Numbered from the stretch's first letter, positions 1 to 5,279 are shown. The stretch: 5,279 nt of DNA from Lachnospiraceae bacterium (GCA_031285465.1 JAITWD010000089.1:1-5279); one strand, 5' to 3'. The notes: generated by a model not told the origin, from the sequence alone. Numbers and translations: made by a program.

Positions 1-501
1 TATGGTAATTCGACCACCATCGCCTTTGATGTTACCGATCAGGGCACGGCGAAGATGGTGTTACTTGCATTGGCGGAGACGGTCGCCGCCCGGTTGCGGA
101 AGGACCTTGTCCGGGCGGAGGTGATTTCGGTGGGGATCAAGGATCATGAGTTTCGCTACTACTCTCATCAGATGGTTATGGGGGCGGCGACCAATATCAC
201 CCAGGAACTTCATAGTGCGGCTTGCCTTCTTTTTGACCAGTTATGGGATGGACGCCCGATCCGACTGCTGGGGCTACATACCAGCCGGGTTAAGGAGGGC
301 GGATATCGGCAGATGGATCTGTTTGATACGACCAACTATGAGAAATTGGAGCGGGCGGATAGGGCAATTGATGATATCAGGAGCCGATATGGGATTGATG
401 CGGTAAAGCGGGCAGCTTTTTTGGCGGATAAGCCGATTGATCACATGTCCGGTGGCATTACCAGGGATAAGCGGGAGGTGGATTATAGCAAGGAAAAATA
501 A
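1..501 (+). CDS. dinB: Y-family DNA polymerase (DinB/Pol IV-like), C-terminal part, 5' truncated by the window
   Basis: Reading frame 1 is open from base 1 to the TAA at 499-501 and gives 166 residues; the catalytic palm and fingers lie upstream of the window. The visible part begins with YGNSTTIAFDVTD, which matches the linker and start of the little-finger domain in DinB-type translesion polymerases (typical form K-x-IGNS-x-TF-x-x-D). The little finger then runs to about residue 95 and contacts primer-template DNA. QMDLF at visible residues 104-108 (bases 310-324) is a classic beta-clamp binding motif. After it comes a tail (NYEKLERADRAIDDIRSRYG, then AVKRAAFL) usual in Firmicutes members. 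The role is error-prone bypass of DNA lesions, normally SOS-induced, but any LexA site would lie upstream and cannot be seen. The next gene starts 23 bases later with its own ribosome binding site, so the two are probably co-transcribed. A mobile-element UmuC-like paralogue is equally possible; the symbol is at family level. Confidence 0.88.
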   Translation, partial: YGNSTTIAFDVTDQGTAKMVLLALAETVAARLRKDLVRAEVISVGIKDHEFRYYSHQMVMGAATNITQELHSAACLLFDQLWDGRPIRLLGLHTSRVKEGGYRQMDLFDTTNYEKLERADRAIDDIRSRYGIDAVKRAAFLADKPIDHMSGGITRDKREVDYSKEK

Positions 502-524
502 AGCATGGCACATAAGGAGCGTAG

Positions 525-839
525 ATGTCGGGATTTGGGATCGGAATTAATACGCAGGATAAGGATGCCGGGGTGATAAAGGGCGAGCAGATGGAGGTGG
601 CATGTGACTGCTGGTTCACCCAGACAGGCAGAACCATACCGAAGTTGATCAGGTTTCATGATGGACAGGAAGTGATCCATACGATAGATAGGATTAAGGT
701 TAATACATGTGAAGAAAAAAATCATACCGGAATTGCCACAATGGAATATGATTGTACAGTTATTTTTAAGGAGACGGAACATTTAGTTAAACTGATCTTT
801 TTTAAACAGACCTGCCGATGGGCACTGATATTTAAGTAG
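525..839 (+). CDS. Small protein of unknown function downstream of dinB
   Basis: 104 residues, starting at ATG 525 with AAGGAG at 514-519 five bases upstream. It begins 23 bases after the polymerase stop, which suggests one transcript. An in-frame ATG at 591 (MEVACDCWF) is a possible alternative start, because the region that looks conserved begins about there. The remainder alternates short hydrophobic and polar stretches (TIPKLIRFHDGQ, then VIHTIDRIKV, YDCTVIFK and LVKLIFFKQTCRWAL), which suggests a small beta-barrel or beta-sheet fold. There is no signal peptide or membrane segment. Five cysteines (27, 29, 62, 77, 97) include a CDC pair, but no standard zinc-finger spacing is evident. From memory, similar small proteins follow dinB-like genes in Clostridia; that is recollection, not a search. 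A role helping or regulating the polymerase is inferred only from position. No function is assigned. Confidence 0.7.
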   Translation: MSGFGIGINTQDKDAGVIKGEQMEVACDCWFTQTGRTIPKLIRFHDGQEVIHTIDRIKVNTCEEKNHTGIATMEYDCTVIFKETEHLVKLIFFKQTCRWALIFK

Positions 840-889
840 AAAGGCAGATATAGATAGTAAAAATCAAATAAAAGCATACGGAGGCAAAC

Positions 890-1576
890 ATGGAAGGCTT
901 ATTATTTCCCATTATCATGCTGTCGCTCACCCTTATCGGTGGCGGCAGCTTATTTTTATTCTTCAAGAACGGACCGCGTGGGCAAAACCAGATACAAGAA
1001 AACGCATCCATAAAAACGGCACAGGATTTTATCAATGTAACCGATATCAGGGATAAATACCTATATACAAACGACGGGTTGATCTTTGTCTATTTGCGGA
1101 TCAATGCCGTTAGCATCGACCTTTACAGTAATACCGAGAAAAACGCCCTGATCAAAACCTTAACGGCAGAATTATCCGACCTTCGGTATCCATTCAAATT
1201 CATGGCACTGTCAAGGCCGGTGGATATTTCACCATTGATCACCGAAATGACCGACATGCTAAAAGATGCGGAGGAAAAGCAAAAGGAACTACTACGCCAG
1301 GAGATCGTCCAGATGGGTGGGTATGCCCTTTCCGGCGAGATTGTCGAGCGGCAGTTTTATATTGCTCTATGGGGTAAGCAGGGCGAGGATGAGGAACCGG
1401 AGCTATCTAAACAGGTGTCGTTACTGGGTGAAAAGTTTTCGATGGCAGGCATATCAACCAATGTCTTAAGCGAAAAGGAGATCATCCGCCTGTTAAATCT
1501 GATCAATAACCCCGCTTATACCCATCTTGAAGATGCCGAAGCGACGGCATCTTATCCAACCCTTATCCCAATCTGA
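890..1576 (+). CDS. TrsD/TraD-like conjugative transfer protein (Gram-positive type IV secretion)
   Basis: 228 residues; GGAGG at 880-884 is five bases before ATG 890. One N-terminal hydrophobic segment (about residues 3-25) should anchor it in the membrane with the remainder in the cytoplasm. The soluble part has blocks I associate with TrsD-type proteins of pSK41/pGO1 and clostridial elements: FINVTDIRDKYLYTNDG (48-63), LSRPVDIS (107-114), LLRQEI then YALSGEIVERQFYIALW (145-161), and NPAYTHLED (207-215). These also resemble the N-terminal non-ATPase domain of VirB4, so the protein may be a detached, membrane-anchored partner of the ATPase encoded next. About 228 residues is, as I recall, the usual size. 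A VirB4-type ATPase gene directly downstream matches trsD-trsE order and supports the call. The C-terminus is followed by an alternative open frame, listed separately. A generic TraC-like transfer protein is an alternative name. Confidence 0.72.
   Translation: MEGLLFPIIMLSLTLIGGGSLFLFFKNGPRGQNQIQENASIKTAQDFINVTDIRDKYLYTNDGLIFVYLRINAVSIDLYSNTEKNALIKTLTAELSDLRYPFKFMALSRPVDISPLITEMTDMLKDAEEKQKELLRQEIVQMGGYALSGEIVERQFYIALWGKQGEDEEPELSKQVSLLGEKFSMAGISTNVLSEKEIIRLLNLINNPAYTHLEDAEATASYPTLIPI
1530..1553 (+). other. 9-bp hairpin in the last codons of the trsD-like gene
   Basis: AAGATGCCG (1530-1538) and CGGCATCTT (1545-1553) are exact reverse complements separated by a 6-nt loop, AAGCGA. The stem ends about 20 bases before the TGA of the trsD-like gene. 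A competing shorter pairing exists upstream, because CATCTT at 1523-1528 can also pair with AAGATG at 1530-1535. No T-run follows, so this is not an intrinsic terminator. It could act in mRNA stability, processing between trsD and trsE, or translation, or it could be chance. The pairing is seen directly; the function is not. Confidence 0.4.
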
Positions 1577-1655
1577 GGAAAAGCTGATCAATCAATATTT
1601 CCCTAAATTTAAAGTCAATAAAAGCTCATCTAAACTCAAATATAACCAACCTTAA
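1533..1655 (+). other. Short alternative open frame bridging trsD-like and virB4-like genes (possible frameshifted extension)
   Basis: A frame different from the trsD-like gene is open from just after 1502. It has an ATG at 1533 and ends in a TAA at 1653-1655 that touches the GGAGG of the VirB4 gene. It would encode about 40 residues, including SEEKLINQYFPKFKVNKSSS, rich in lysine and serine. It fills almost the whole gap and ends exactly at the next ribosome binding site, as tightly packed operon genes often do. There is no clear ribosome binding site for its own ATG. It may be a real small ORF, an extension of the TrsD-like protein lost or reached by a frameshift, or chance in AT-rich DNA. 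The annotated TrsD end (LEDAEATASYPTLIPI) looks natural, which argues for chance. Confidence 0.2.
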
Positions 1656-1656
1656 T

Positions 1657-1661
1657 GGAGG
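1657..1661 (+). promoter_or_regulatory. Ribosome binding site that fixes the VirB4 start at 1670
   Basis: GGAGG at 1657-1661 is eight bases before ATG 1670. An in-frame ATG at 1655 overlaps this motif and has no ribosome binding site of its own, so translation should start at 1670 (MRKKSEEG), five codons downstream. Confidence 0.85.
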
Positions 1662-1669
1662 ATAACTAC

Positions 1670-3499
1670 ATGCGCAAAAAGTCAGAAGAAGGCAACGCTC
1701 CAGTCAGTAATGGTCTATTAAACGTGATCACACCAATGGGACTGGAATTTCAAAAAAACCGGCTGTCGCTCGGTGAAAATTTAGGGAAAATCTACGGAAT
1801 TGTCCGCTACCCGCAGAGGGTGGAGGTGGAATGGCTGGCAAAGCTGACTAATCTGCCGGGTACCTTTGTATCGATCGGCTTTCAGCCGGTGGATAATAGC
1901 ATCCTGATCAATGCCATCTCGCGTAATATTGTGCAGCAACGAGGGATCGCGGATGGAACAAAGGATCCGCTGACCAGACAAAGGGCAAATAAATATGCCG
2001 ATGATGGTGAGCAGATCATGCAACAGATCGACCGCGAGGGGGAGACGGTCGGGCTGATGAGCGTCACAATTATGCCGGCGGCGACCGATGAGAGCGGATT
2101 TAAAAAGGCATGTCGCTATGCCGAGAGTATGGCAAGCGTGATGAAGATCAAACTGCGTGTTTTATCTAACCTGCAAAAGGAAGCCTTCATGCACCTGTCC
2201 CCCACCTTTCCCAATCATGGAAAGATCGGGGATATCCTCCACCGGGTGGTTCCGATCTCCACCTTTGTCGGCGGGTTTCCCTTTGCCAGCAGTGGCTTCA
2301 ATGATGGTGCCGGTTATTACTTTGCCAAGGACACCAGTGGCGGGTTAGTGATCGTGGATATCTGGATGCGGGGCGGTGACCGGACCAACAGCAACTTTTG
2401 TGTCACCGGCAATTCCGGGGTGGGCAAATCGACCGCGATAAAGCATCTTCTGATGGCAGAGTACATGAAAGGGACGCGCATAATTTGTAGTGATCCCGAA
2501 TCGGAATATCAGGAGCTATGCCGGAATCTTGGCGGTGACTGGATCAATGCGGTGGGTGGGTCGTATGGACGGATCAATCCCTTGCAGGTGCGACCATCGC
2601 CCAAAGATGATCAGAATGCCAACGATGCCGAACGGTTATACCACGATGAAGGGTATGGTCTAAATGACCTCGCGATGTACCTTAAGAACCTGGAGATATT
2701 TTTCGGTCTATATATCCCCTCGCTGACCGATATGCAGAGGGCGGTCCTTAAGAAAACCCTGGTGGAACTTTACCGGCAGTTTAAGATCACCTGGGATACC
2801 GATATTACTGTGCTTAAGCCCACCGATTTTCCGATCATCGCCGATCTCTACCGGTTGCTCCGTGAAAAGGAAAAAACAGCAAAGGAAACGACCATCTATT
2901 CCGAGTTGGTCATGCTGCTATATGACTGTGCGGAGGGGGCAGATAGCTTCATTTGGAATGGCTATACAACCGTGACCGGTGCTTCCCGCTTCATGGTGTT
3001 GGACACCCACGCGCTACAGGAAACCGGTGACAATACCAAACGGGCGCAGTATTTCAATATCCTGACCTATAGCTGGGAGCAGATGAGCCGTGACCGCAGT
3101 GAACGGGTGATGTTTGTCTGTGACGAAGCCTACCTGATGATCGATCCGAAGGTACCACAGTCGCTGGTGTATCTGCGTAATGTCATGAAGCGGGCGCGTA
3201 AATATGAAGCGGCGCTGGGGATCATTTCGCACGGACTGGTGGACTTTCTGCATGAGAGCATCCGGCAGTATGGGCAGGCACTGCTGGATATACCGAGCTT
3301 CAAGCTATTGATGGGAACCGATGGCAAGAACCTAAAGGAAACGGCCGACCTCTTTGATCTGACCGAAGCGGAGCAGGAGGTGTTATTGATGAGGAAGCGG
3401 GGTCATGCGCTGTTTATGGCGGGGGCGAAACGGCTACATATCAACTTTGATATCCCGGAGTATAAGTTTCGGTATCTGGGAAGTGCCGGCGGACGTTAA
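1670..3499 (+). CDS. TrsE/VirB4-type conjugation ATPase
   Basis: 609 residues from the ATG fixed by GGAGG at 1657-1661. The first 235 or so residues form the N-terminal domain seen in TrsE/TraC/VirB4 proteins, including ISTFVGGFPF and a GAGYYFAKDTSGG stretch just before the ATPase core. Walker A is GNSGVGKS at residues 247-254. The following SDPESEYQEL (274-283) and GRINPLQ (300-306) are typical of VirB4 ATPases. Walker B is VMFVCDEAY at 480-488 with the catalytic acidic pair D485-E486. The motif after it, MKRARKYEAALGIISHGLVDF, resembles the conserved RK...Q region of VirB4, with H where many members have Q. No membrane segment is seen, so it should act at the inner face of the channel, using ATP to assemble the conjugation machine or move substrate. 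It lies 93 bases after the trsD-like gene and is probably in the same operon. All key motifs are intact. Assignment to VirB4 is firm; the TrsE subgroup is likely. Confidence 0.93.
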   Translation: MRKKSEEGNAPVSNGLLNVITPMGLEFQKNRLSLGENLGKIYGIVRYPQRVEVEWLAKLTNLPGTFVSIGFQPVDNSILINAISRNIVQQRGIADGTKDPLTRQRANKYADDGEQIMQQIDREGETVGLMSVTIMPAATDESGFKKACRYAESMASVMKIKLRVLSNLQKEAFMHLSPTFPNHGKIGDILHRVVPISTFVGGFPFASSGFNDGAGYYFAKDTSGGLVIVDIWMRGGDRTNSNFCVTGNSGVGKSTAIKHLLMAEYMKGTRIICSDPESEYQELCRNLGGDWINAVGGSYGRINPLQVRPSPKDDQNANDAERLYHDEGYGLNDLAMYLKNLEIFFGLYIPSLTDMQRAVLKKTLVELYRQFKITWDTDITVLKPTDFPIIADLYRLLREKEKTAKETTIYSELVMLLYDCAEGADSFIWNGYTTVTGASRFMVLDTHALQETGDNTKRAQYFNILTYSWEQMSRDRSERVMFVCDEAYLMIDPKVPQSLVYLRNVMKRARKYEAALGIISHGLVDFLHESIRQYGQALLDIPSFKLLMGTDGKNLKETADLFDLTEAEQEVLLMRKRGHALFMAGAKRLHINFDIPEYKFRYLGSAGGR

Positions 3500-3528
3500 A
3501 AAGATGATGGATCAATATCGGTGCGATG

Positions 3529-3584
3529 GGAAACGTGTAATGGGCAACGTGTAATAGGAAACGTGTAATAGGAAACGTGCAATA
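3529..3584 (+). repeat. Four tandem 14-bp repeats between virB4-like and peptidase genes
   Basis: Four units lie head to tail: GGAAACGTGTAATG (3529-3542), GGCAACGTGTAATA (3543-3556), GGAAACGTGTAATA (3557-3570) and GGAAACGTGCAATA (3571-3584). Adjacent copies differ at one or two positions. A weak fifth copy may precede them at 3515-3528, sharing GTGC-AT. The unit is not a multiple of three and contains TAA/TAG stops, so it is not coding. The array sits 29 bases after the VirB4 stop and is not a hairpin. The remaining gap (3585-3700) is AT-rich with no gene and no promoter I can defend; it ends in the weak AGGAA ribosome binding site of the peptidase gene. Possible roles are a protein binding array, a replication-slippage relic or an mRNA element; none can be decided here. 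Confidence 0.88.
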
Positions 3585-3700
3585 GTCACGGGCAGTTTTA
3601 CCGCTCTGTCACATGGGGCACAGATATTGCCGCAAAAAATAGGTTTTTATTTATGGAACAATAGAAAATTAAACGATTATCGAAGAAAGCAGGAAAAAGC

Positions 3701-4528
3701 ATGGCAAATCCGTTATTAATAAAGGTTCTGGCACAGGCAGCGATAAAAGTAGCAAAGGATGAGAAGTTTAGGAAGCGCCTGTTTATATTGATCATAAGTA
3801 TCGTCTTATTCATTTTACTTCTAACGTCACTGGTCTTTCATCTCGCTACAAATCCGCTCTCGAAGCTGGTCGGCGGGTTGGGTGGCGATGAGATAGTAGC
3901 GATTGATATTTTTCAAAAGGATTATGGTTATGTCCATGATTCGGGTATCTTTGAGCGGGATTTCCGTGAAGCCGATGGTGAAGAGTATGATGCGGATATT
4001 TTGCTGGGCAAGGCAGGGGAAACCGAGGTGGTCTATTACAGCCAATTGGATGACCGGTGGTCGGAGCAGGCCTATGGACAGGATGCGATCGGGACTCACG
4101 GTTGCGGTCCCACCAGCATGAGTATTGTGGTATCCACGCTGACCGGATCGGCAGTACCGCCTCCGGAGATGGCACTTTGGGCGGTGGAAAATGGGTATTA
4201 CAGTCAGGGTGGCGGTTCTTACCATAGCCTGATCCCGGCGGCGGCTAAGCAGTGGGGGTTATCGGTGGAGATGAACCTTGAGGGGGAAGAGGTGGCGACC
4301 GCACTTTTAGAGGGTAAGTTAGTGGTGGCGATCATGTCGAAGGGTCACTTCACCTCCAGCGGTCACTTTATTATCCTGCGCGGGATCACCGATGATGGTA
4401 AGGTACTGGTTGCCGATCCGGCGAGTGTTAAGCGTAGTGAACAGGAATGGGAGATGTCAATTATCCTTGATGAAGCGCGGAAACGAGTGGGGGCAGGCGG
4501 TCCGTTTTGGGCGGTGGGGTTGCCCTAA
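3701..4528 (+). CDS. Membrane-anchored C39-like cysteine peptidase of the transfer module
   Basis: 275 residues from ATG 3701, with AGGAA at 3691-3695 upstream. Residues 1-26 are short and basic (KDEKFRKR), followed by one strong membrane segment at about 27-48 (LFILIISIVLFILLLTSLVF). Its position suggests a type II anchor with the catalytic part outside. A linker of about 60 residues leads to a peptidase C39-like domain (about 110-275). VYYSQLDDRW (111-120) carries the glutamine usual before the nucleophile. GTHGCGPTSM (131-140) carries the catalytic Cys135, GHFIIL (221-226) the His222, and VADPAS (237-242) the Asp239. The papain-like triad therefore looks complete. There is no ABC transporter domain, so this is not a bacteriocin exporter. 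Gram-positive transfer modules usually carry a wall hydrolase near virB4 (CHAP or NlpC/P60 type, such as TrsG or CwlT). This protein may fill that place, or process a secreted or surface protein. The family call is good; the substrate is unknown. Confidence 0.85.
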   Translation: MANPLLIKVLAQAAIKVAKDEKFRKRLFILIISIVLFILLLTSLVFHLATNPLSKLVGGLGGDEIVAIDIFQKDYGYVHDSGIFERDFREADGEEYDADILLGKAGETEVVYYSQLDDRWSEQAYGQDAIGTHGCGPTSMSIVVSTLTGSAVPPPEMALWAVENGYYSQGGGSYHSLIPAAAKQWGLSVEMNLEGEEVATALLEGKLVVAIMSKGHFTSSGHFIILRGITDDGKVLVADPASVKRSEQEWEMSIILDEARKRVGAGGPFWAVGLP

Positions 4529-4597
4529 GATGGTCACTGACAGGAGTGTGACTGCGATGGTCGTCTCTTAGATTGCATTATTGAGAATTGAGAAAAT

Positions 4598-4701
4598 AAA
4601 TACTGGCAAAATTGTAGGAAACAAAATACTGGCAGAATTGCAGGTAATAAAATACTGGCAATATTGCAAGTAATAAAATATTTGCTAAGAATGGAGAAAC
4701 A
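4598..4701 (+). repeat. Four copies of a 26-bp tandem repeat upstream of the MinD-like gene
   Basis: Units lie at 4598-4623, 4624-4649, 4650-4675 and 4676-4701 with an exact 26-base period. The first three share AAATACTGGCA at their start, then a near-ATTGCAGG segment and an A-rich end. The fourth is diverged (AAATATTTGCTAAGAATGG, then AGAAACA), but its ends match the first copy. A partial degenerate copy may lie just upstream, where TTGAGAA is also duplicated (4581-4594). The fourth copy contains the GGAG ribosome binding site (4693-4696) of the gene starting at 4704, so the array abuts the coding region. There are no spacers, so it is not CRISPR. An operator or centromere-like array is the favoured reading. 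The remaining gap (4529-4597) shows no gene. Confidence 0.87.
4653..4672 (+). promoter_or_regulatory. 20-bp dyad inside the third 26-bp repeat (operator-like)
   Basis: Bases 4653-4672 form a palindrome in which nine of ten pairs match, with a perfect 10-bp core GCAATATTGC at 4658-4667. The same position in copy two (GCAGAATTGC) and copy one (GCAAAATTGT) keeps part of the symmetry. Dyad sites repeated at fixed 26-base spacing before a gene are typical of binding sites for dimeric DNA-binding proteins. No binding protein is identified in the window. Confidence 0.5.
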
Positions 4702-4703
4702 GA

Positions 4704-5279
4704 ATGATCCTTTACTTAACCTCAAAGGAACACATGAATTTACTCGATTTTCTAATGGAAAAGGAAGAAATCGTATTGCCGGTCAAAAAAATGACCGGCA
4801 ATTTTTATTTCAAGAAATTTGTGCTCTACGACATGCGAAATTTTTCTCACTGTACGGAATTGATCCTCGATCGGATCGCCTTTGGTGATAGCGATGAGGA
4901 GTTTATCGAAACCATTACGGAATTTTTAGCGATGTACTGTGCCCGGATAACTGTGATATGGGAGCGGCTTGATGAACAAAAGACCTTTTTTGACCGGTTA
5001 CTGGTGGCGGGGGTGACCAATATCGTTGCCGGCAGTAGTGCCAATGAGGTGCAGAGTGAGATTGTACAGTCATTAAGTCGCGAGGGCATGGTGAAGTATC
5101 ATTCGCGGGAATTAAAGGTTGCCACACCAGCAACGCATTATGAATTTACGGCGAAAGGGATCAGGATTGCCCTTGTCGGTTCGCAGGGACGGATCGGGAC
5201 GACAACGGTGGCACTGGGGCTTTCTTCCTGGCTGGGTAGTGTTGGGGCGAAGATTTGCTATGTGGAGAAGAGTGATGCC
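4704..5279 (+). CDS. CpaE/MinD-like P-loop protein with a receiver-like N-terminus, 3' truncated by the window
   Basis: An open frame from ATG 4704 (GGAG at 4693-4696, seven bases upstream) runs without stop to the window end, giving 192 residues. Residues 1 to about 130 look like a receiver-type alpha/beta domain: MILYLTSKEH, a KKFVLYDMRNFSHCTELILD strand region, EEFIETITEFLAMYCARITVIWE and VAGVTNIVAG. No canonical phospho-acceptor arrangement is obvious. KGIRIALVGSQGRIGTTTVA (151-170) then opens a MinD/ParA-like domain, followed by the helix LGLSSWLGSVGAKICYVEK. This order resembles CpaE-like proteins. The P-loop (GSQGRIGTTT, 159-168) has glutamine where deviant Walker A has its signature lysine, and threonine where the Walker lysine should be, so nucleotide binding or hydrolysis may be altered. 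I recall proteins with this loop in clostridial mobile elements; no search was done. Possible roles are positioning the transfer machine, partition or regulation. The 26-bp repeats lead directly into its start. Confidence 0.75.
   Translation, partial: MILYLTSKEHMNLLDFLMEKEEIVLPVKKMTGNFYFKKFVLYDMRNFSHCTELILDRIAFGDSDEEFIETITEFLAMYCARITVIWERLDEQKTFFDRLLVAGVTNIVAGSSANEVQSEIVQSLSREGMVKYHSRELKVATPATHYEFTAKGIRIALVGSQGRIGTTTVALGLSSWLGSVGAKICYVEKSDA
4775..4810 (+). terminator. Terminator-like hairpin inside the start of the MinD-like gene
   Basis: ATTGCCGGTCA (4775-4785) and TGACCGGCAAT (4792-4802) are perfect reverse complements with a six-A loop (4786-4791). TTTTATTT follows at 4803-4810. An 11-bp GC-centred stem, a short loop and a T-rich tail are the hallmarks of a rho-independent terminator. 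It lies at codons 24-36 of the gene starting at 4704, about 70 bases into the coding sequence. It could be an attenuator that limits expression of the MinD-like gene, a brake relieved by translating ribosomes, or a chance structure. The structure is certain; termination activity is inferred. Confidence 0.5.

Noticed and set aside
1655..1669. Upstream ATG at 1655 as the start of the VirB4 gene.
   Set aside because: It overlaps the GGAGG that serves the ATG at 1670 and has no ribosome binding site of its own.
3504..3554. Sixteen-codon ORF entering the 14-bp repeats (MMDQYRCDGKRVMGNV).
   Set aside because: No ribosome binding site, and the 14-base period breaks the frame at each unit.
3627..3657. 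Possible promoter for the peptidase gene (TTGCCG and TATGGA).
   Set aside because: Both boxes are poor and the spacing is 19 bases; there is not enough to call a promoter.
3827..4225. 132-codon open frame on the minus strand.
   Set aside because: It lies wholly inside the well-supported peptidase gene, and its translation has no domain-like pattern; it is a shadow frame.
4530..4571. Tiny ORF MVTDRSVTAMVVS after the peptidase gene.
   Set aside because: Thirteen codons, no ribosome binding site for its first ATG and no recognisable features.
4627..4667. Possible sigma-54 promoter, because TGGCA is followed by TTGCA in repeats two and three.
   Set aside because: The GG and GC elements are only seven bases apart, whereas sigma-54 promoters need about ten; the match is also repeated in the array, which fits a repeat unit better.
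4598..4701. CRISPR array.
   Set aside because: The 26-bp units are directly adjacent with no spacers, and no cas gene is present.

Overview
The window looks like part of an integrative and conjugative element, or a related conjugative plasmid, from a low-to-mid G+C Gram-positive bacterium, most likely class Clostridia. The reasons are: strong AGGAGG-type ribosome binding sites, all genes on one strand in an operon-like row, a clostridial-type Y-family polymerase with a small companion gene, and transfer proteins resembling TrsD and TrsE of staphylococcal pSK41/pGO1-type systems and their clostridial relatives. A genus cannot be assigned from sequence reading alone.

Layout, all on the + strand. 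Bases 1-501 hold the 3' end of a dinB-like translesion polymerase gene (little-finger domain and a QMDLF clamp-binding motif). Bases 525-839 hold a small conserved-looking companion of unknown function. Bases 890-1576 encode a membrane-anchored TrsD-like transfer protein. Bases 1670-3499 encode a TrsE/VirB4-type ATPase with intact Walker A and B motifs. A 200-bp gap follows that carries four tandem 14-bp repeats. Bases 3701-4528 encode a membrane-anchored C39-like cysteine peptidase. A second gap (4529-4703) carries a different array, four copies of a 26-bp unit with a dyad-symmetric core; the last copy contains the ribosome binding site of the next gene. That gene (4704 to the window end, incomplete) has the layout of a CpaE-like protein: a receiver-like N-terminal domain, then a MinD/ParA-like domain whose P-loop lacks the usual lysine.

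How the parts may work together: the TrsD-like protein and the VirB4 ATPase belong to the energised core of a Gram-positive type IV secretion channel. The C39-like peptidase probably acts outside the membrane, possibly on the cell wall or on a secreted partner, in the position where such modules often carry a wall hydrolase. The MinD-like protein could position the machine, segregate the element or regulate it. The polymerase pair would be accessory SOS-type cargo, or chromosomal flank.

The most unusual signals are non-coding. They are the two unrelated tandem arrays bracketing the peptidase gene, the dyad sites in front of the MinD-like gene, and a perfect 11-bp stem with a U-rich tail, shaped like an intrinsic terminator, lying inside the first 110 bases of that gene. 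A 9-bp stem in the last codons of the trsD-like gene is a lesser one.
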